The notes under the pieces were generated by a model. The model saw only the letters and a list, made by a program, of their open reading frames with translations, did not search any database and had not been told where the DNA came from. Position numbers and translations under genes: made by a program. Below are positions 63,372 to 64,000 of a DNA stretch of 64,000 bases, in pieces (the first letter of the stretch is position 1; every line of letters begins with the position of its first letter). This DNA is from CAG-390 sp003523225. Its GTDB lineage: Bacteria; Bacillota; Clostridia; Oscillospirales; CAG-272. The stretch spans positions 327,442 through 391,441 of the forward strand of contig CABPZE010000001.1 of NCBI GenBank assembly GCA_902461815.1, given 5' to 3'.

Positions 63372-63552
63372 GGAGACGTATCGAAGTGGTCATAACGGGA
63401 CTGACTCGAAATTTTTTGTAGAGTTGGCTGTTTCCTCCGCTTAAAAAGCCCATAAATTCAGGCTTTTCTTCGGTTCGAAAATTGAATATTTTGTTGTTCT
63501 TTCCGTCAGTTCTTTCCAAAAGTTTTCGGAAGAAATGCGGAATCACATACAC
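63372..63552 (+). repeat. tRNA-like unit C
   Basis: Head 63372-63413 (acceptor GGAGACG, 39 of 42 bases as unit B). The body has AAAAGCC...GGCTTTT as a terminator-like stem, CGGTTCGAAA (63471-63480) and the doubled word GTTCTTTCC (63496-63504, 63509-63517). Confidence 0.75.
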
Positions 63553-63754
63553 GGAGAGTTGTCCGAGTGGTCGAAGGTGCAGCACTCGAAATCATTAGCG
63601 TCGTGTGGAACACTCGATCTCGTAAAACCGTGAAAACGCTTGAAAAAGCGAGGAAATCGGAGCTTTTCGGCGATTTCGCTTTTCACGGAAAAACCCCGGT
63701 TCTAAGATGAGTTCTAAGATTTTTTTCGGGGTTCCGGAAGGCACAATTTAATAT
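63553..63754 (+). repeat. tRNA-like unit D with a different serine-tRNA head
   Basis: Head 63553-63593 comes from another serine tRNA (GGAGAGTTGTCCGAGTGGTC, then a GCAGCA stem before CTCGAAA). The body 63594-63754 is identical over 161 bp to that of unit E. It includes a CCGTG...CACGG hairpin and the doubled word GTTCTAAGAT (63699-63708, 63711-63720). Confidence 0.8.
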
Positions 63755-63957
63755 GGAGAGGTATCGAAGTGGTCATAACGGGGCTGACTCGAAATCATTA
63801 GCGTCGTGTGGAACACTCGATCTCGTAAAACCGTGAAAACGCTTGAAAAAGCGAGGAAATCGGAGCTTTTCGGCGATTTCGCTTTTCACGGAAAAACCCC
63901 GGTTCTAAGATGAGTTCTAAGATTTTTTTCGGGGTTCCGGAAGGCACAATTTAATAT
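63755..63957 (+). repeat. tRNA-like unit E
   Basis: Head 63755-63796 is identical to unit B's. The body 63797-63957 matches unit D's body base for base, with GTTCTAAGAT at 63902-63911 and 63914-63923. Confidence 0.8.
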
Positions 63958-64000
63958 GGAGAGGTATCGAAGTGGTCATAACGGGGCTGACTCGAAATCA
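63958..64000 (+). repeat. tRNA-like unit F (cut by window end)
   Basis: The head 63958-63999 is identical to units B and E. The next base matches the D/E body before the window ends. Confidence 0.75.

Larger units (their letters stand above)
62978..64000 (+). repeat. Tandem array of serine-tRNA-derived units
   Basis: Six direct units spaced 191, 203, 181, 202 and 203 bp each begin with 41-42 bp of a serine tRNA 5' half (GGAGxxxTATCGAAGTGGTC style acceptor, D arm and anticodon stem-loop CTCGAAA, anticodon CGA). In every unit the sequence departs from tRNA immediately after the anticodon loop, so the 3' anticodon stem, variable arm and acceptor return are missing. Bodies of 140-161 bp follow. 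The array continues past the window. It is transcribed on the plus strand from the promoter at 62819 if that is used. Confidence 0.8.

Noticed and set aside
62978..63957. Group I intron interrupting a tRNA anticodon loop
   Set aside because: Bodies are only 140-161 bp, too short for a group I intron, and no 3' exon is found before the next head.
62978..64000. CRISPR array
   Set aside because: Repeats are 41-42 bp, spaced by 140-161 bp bodies, some identical, and the repeat is clearly tRNA-derived. No cas gene is present.
62978..64000. Intact serine tRNA genes
   Set aside because: No unit has the 3' strand of the anticodon stem, a normal variable arm, or (except an imperfect one in unit A) an acceptor return within tRNA length.

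Overview
The window looks like the chromosome of a Bacillota bacterium of the class Clostridia, probably an anaerobic Oscillospirales-like gut lineage. The supporting signs are WhiA, YlxM upstream of ffh, a SpoIID/LytB-type protein, Sua5-type TsaC, AAAGG/GGAGG ribosome binding sites, many TTGACA-17-TATAAT promoters, an L-lactate dehydrogenase, and a gene set resembling a sodium-pump decarboxylase. The genus cannot be fixed from sequence alone. Most genes are housekeeping genes in short directional operons, separated by clear intrinsic terminators.

Layout. 1-1.5 kb: end of a methionine ABC importer (metN partial, metI). 1.5-9.3 kb (minus): pcrA helicase, a tiny Gln/Asn-rich protein, two membrane proteins and secA. 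9.5-13.3 kb: a DUF4430-type exported protein, a class A penicillin-binding protein and a small BofC-like exported protein. 13.4-19.5 kb (minus): one operon of HAD phosphatase-murB-whiA-dnaE. 19.7-29.9 kb (plus): coaE, lytic transglycosylase, M18 peptidase, prfA, Sua5, a ParC/GyrA-like subunit, a coiled-coil exported protein and a SpoIID-like protein. 29.9-31.7 kb: PHP phosphoesterase and deoC, divergent. 31.7-39.4 kb (minus): tyrosine recombinase, MutS-like ATPase, Lrp regulator, aminotransferase, then a four-gene set resembling oxaloacetate/methylmalonyl-CoA decarboxylase. 39.5-47 kb: membrane protein, HAD phosphatase, SGNH lipoprotein, cytidylate kinase-like protein, polA and M29 aminopeptidase. 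47-57 kb: an ECF-type sigma factor with a large extra C-terminal part, UPF0210 and ACT proteins, an endonuclease/exonuclease/phosphatase protein, a double class II aldolase, ldh, a YhhN-like protein and glpK. 57-60 kb (minus): ylxM-ffh-rpsP-khpA plus an unknown Ala-rich helical protein. 60-62.7 kb (plus): an ATPase, a DUF4097-like lipoprotein, a broken NUDIX remnant and a cytidine deaminase.

Two things stand out. First, the last ~1.0 kb (62978-64000) has no protein gene. It holds a tandem array of units of 181-203 bp, each opening with the 5' half of a serine tRNA (CGA anticodon) that breaks off just after the anticodon loop. The bodies carry a T-loop-like motif, hairpins and a short doubled word that differs between unit types. 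Two different serine-tRNA heads are joined to the same 161-bp body at the anticodon loop. A strong promoter reads into the array, which runs off the end of the window.

Second, the decarboxylase-like operon (31729-34968) keeps the gene order of a biotin-dependent sodium-pump decarboxylase but appears catalytically dead. The OadA-like protein lacks the catalytic lysine and metal-binding histidines, the biotin carrier is cut to a 53-residue stub with no biotinyl domain, and no membrane beta subunit is present. It has no stops or frameshifts and keeps good start signals, so it may have been repurposed rather than simply decayed.
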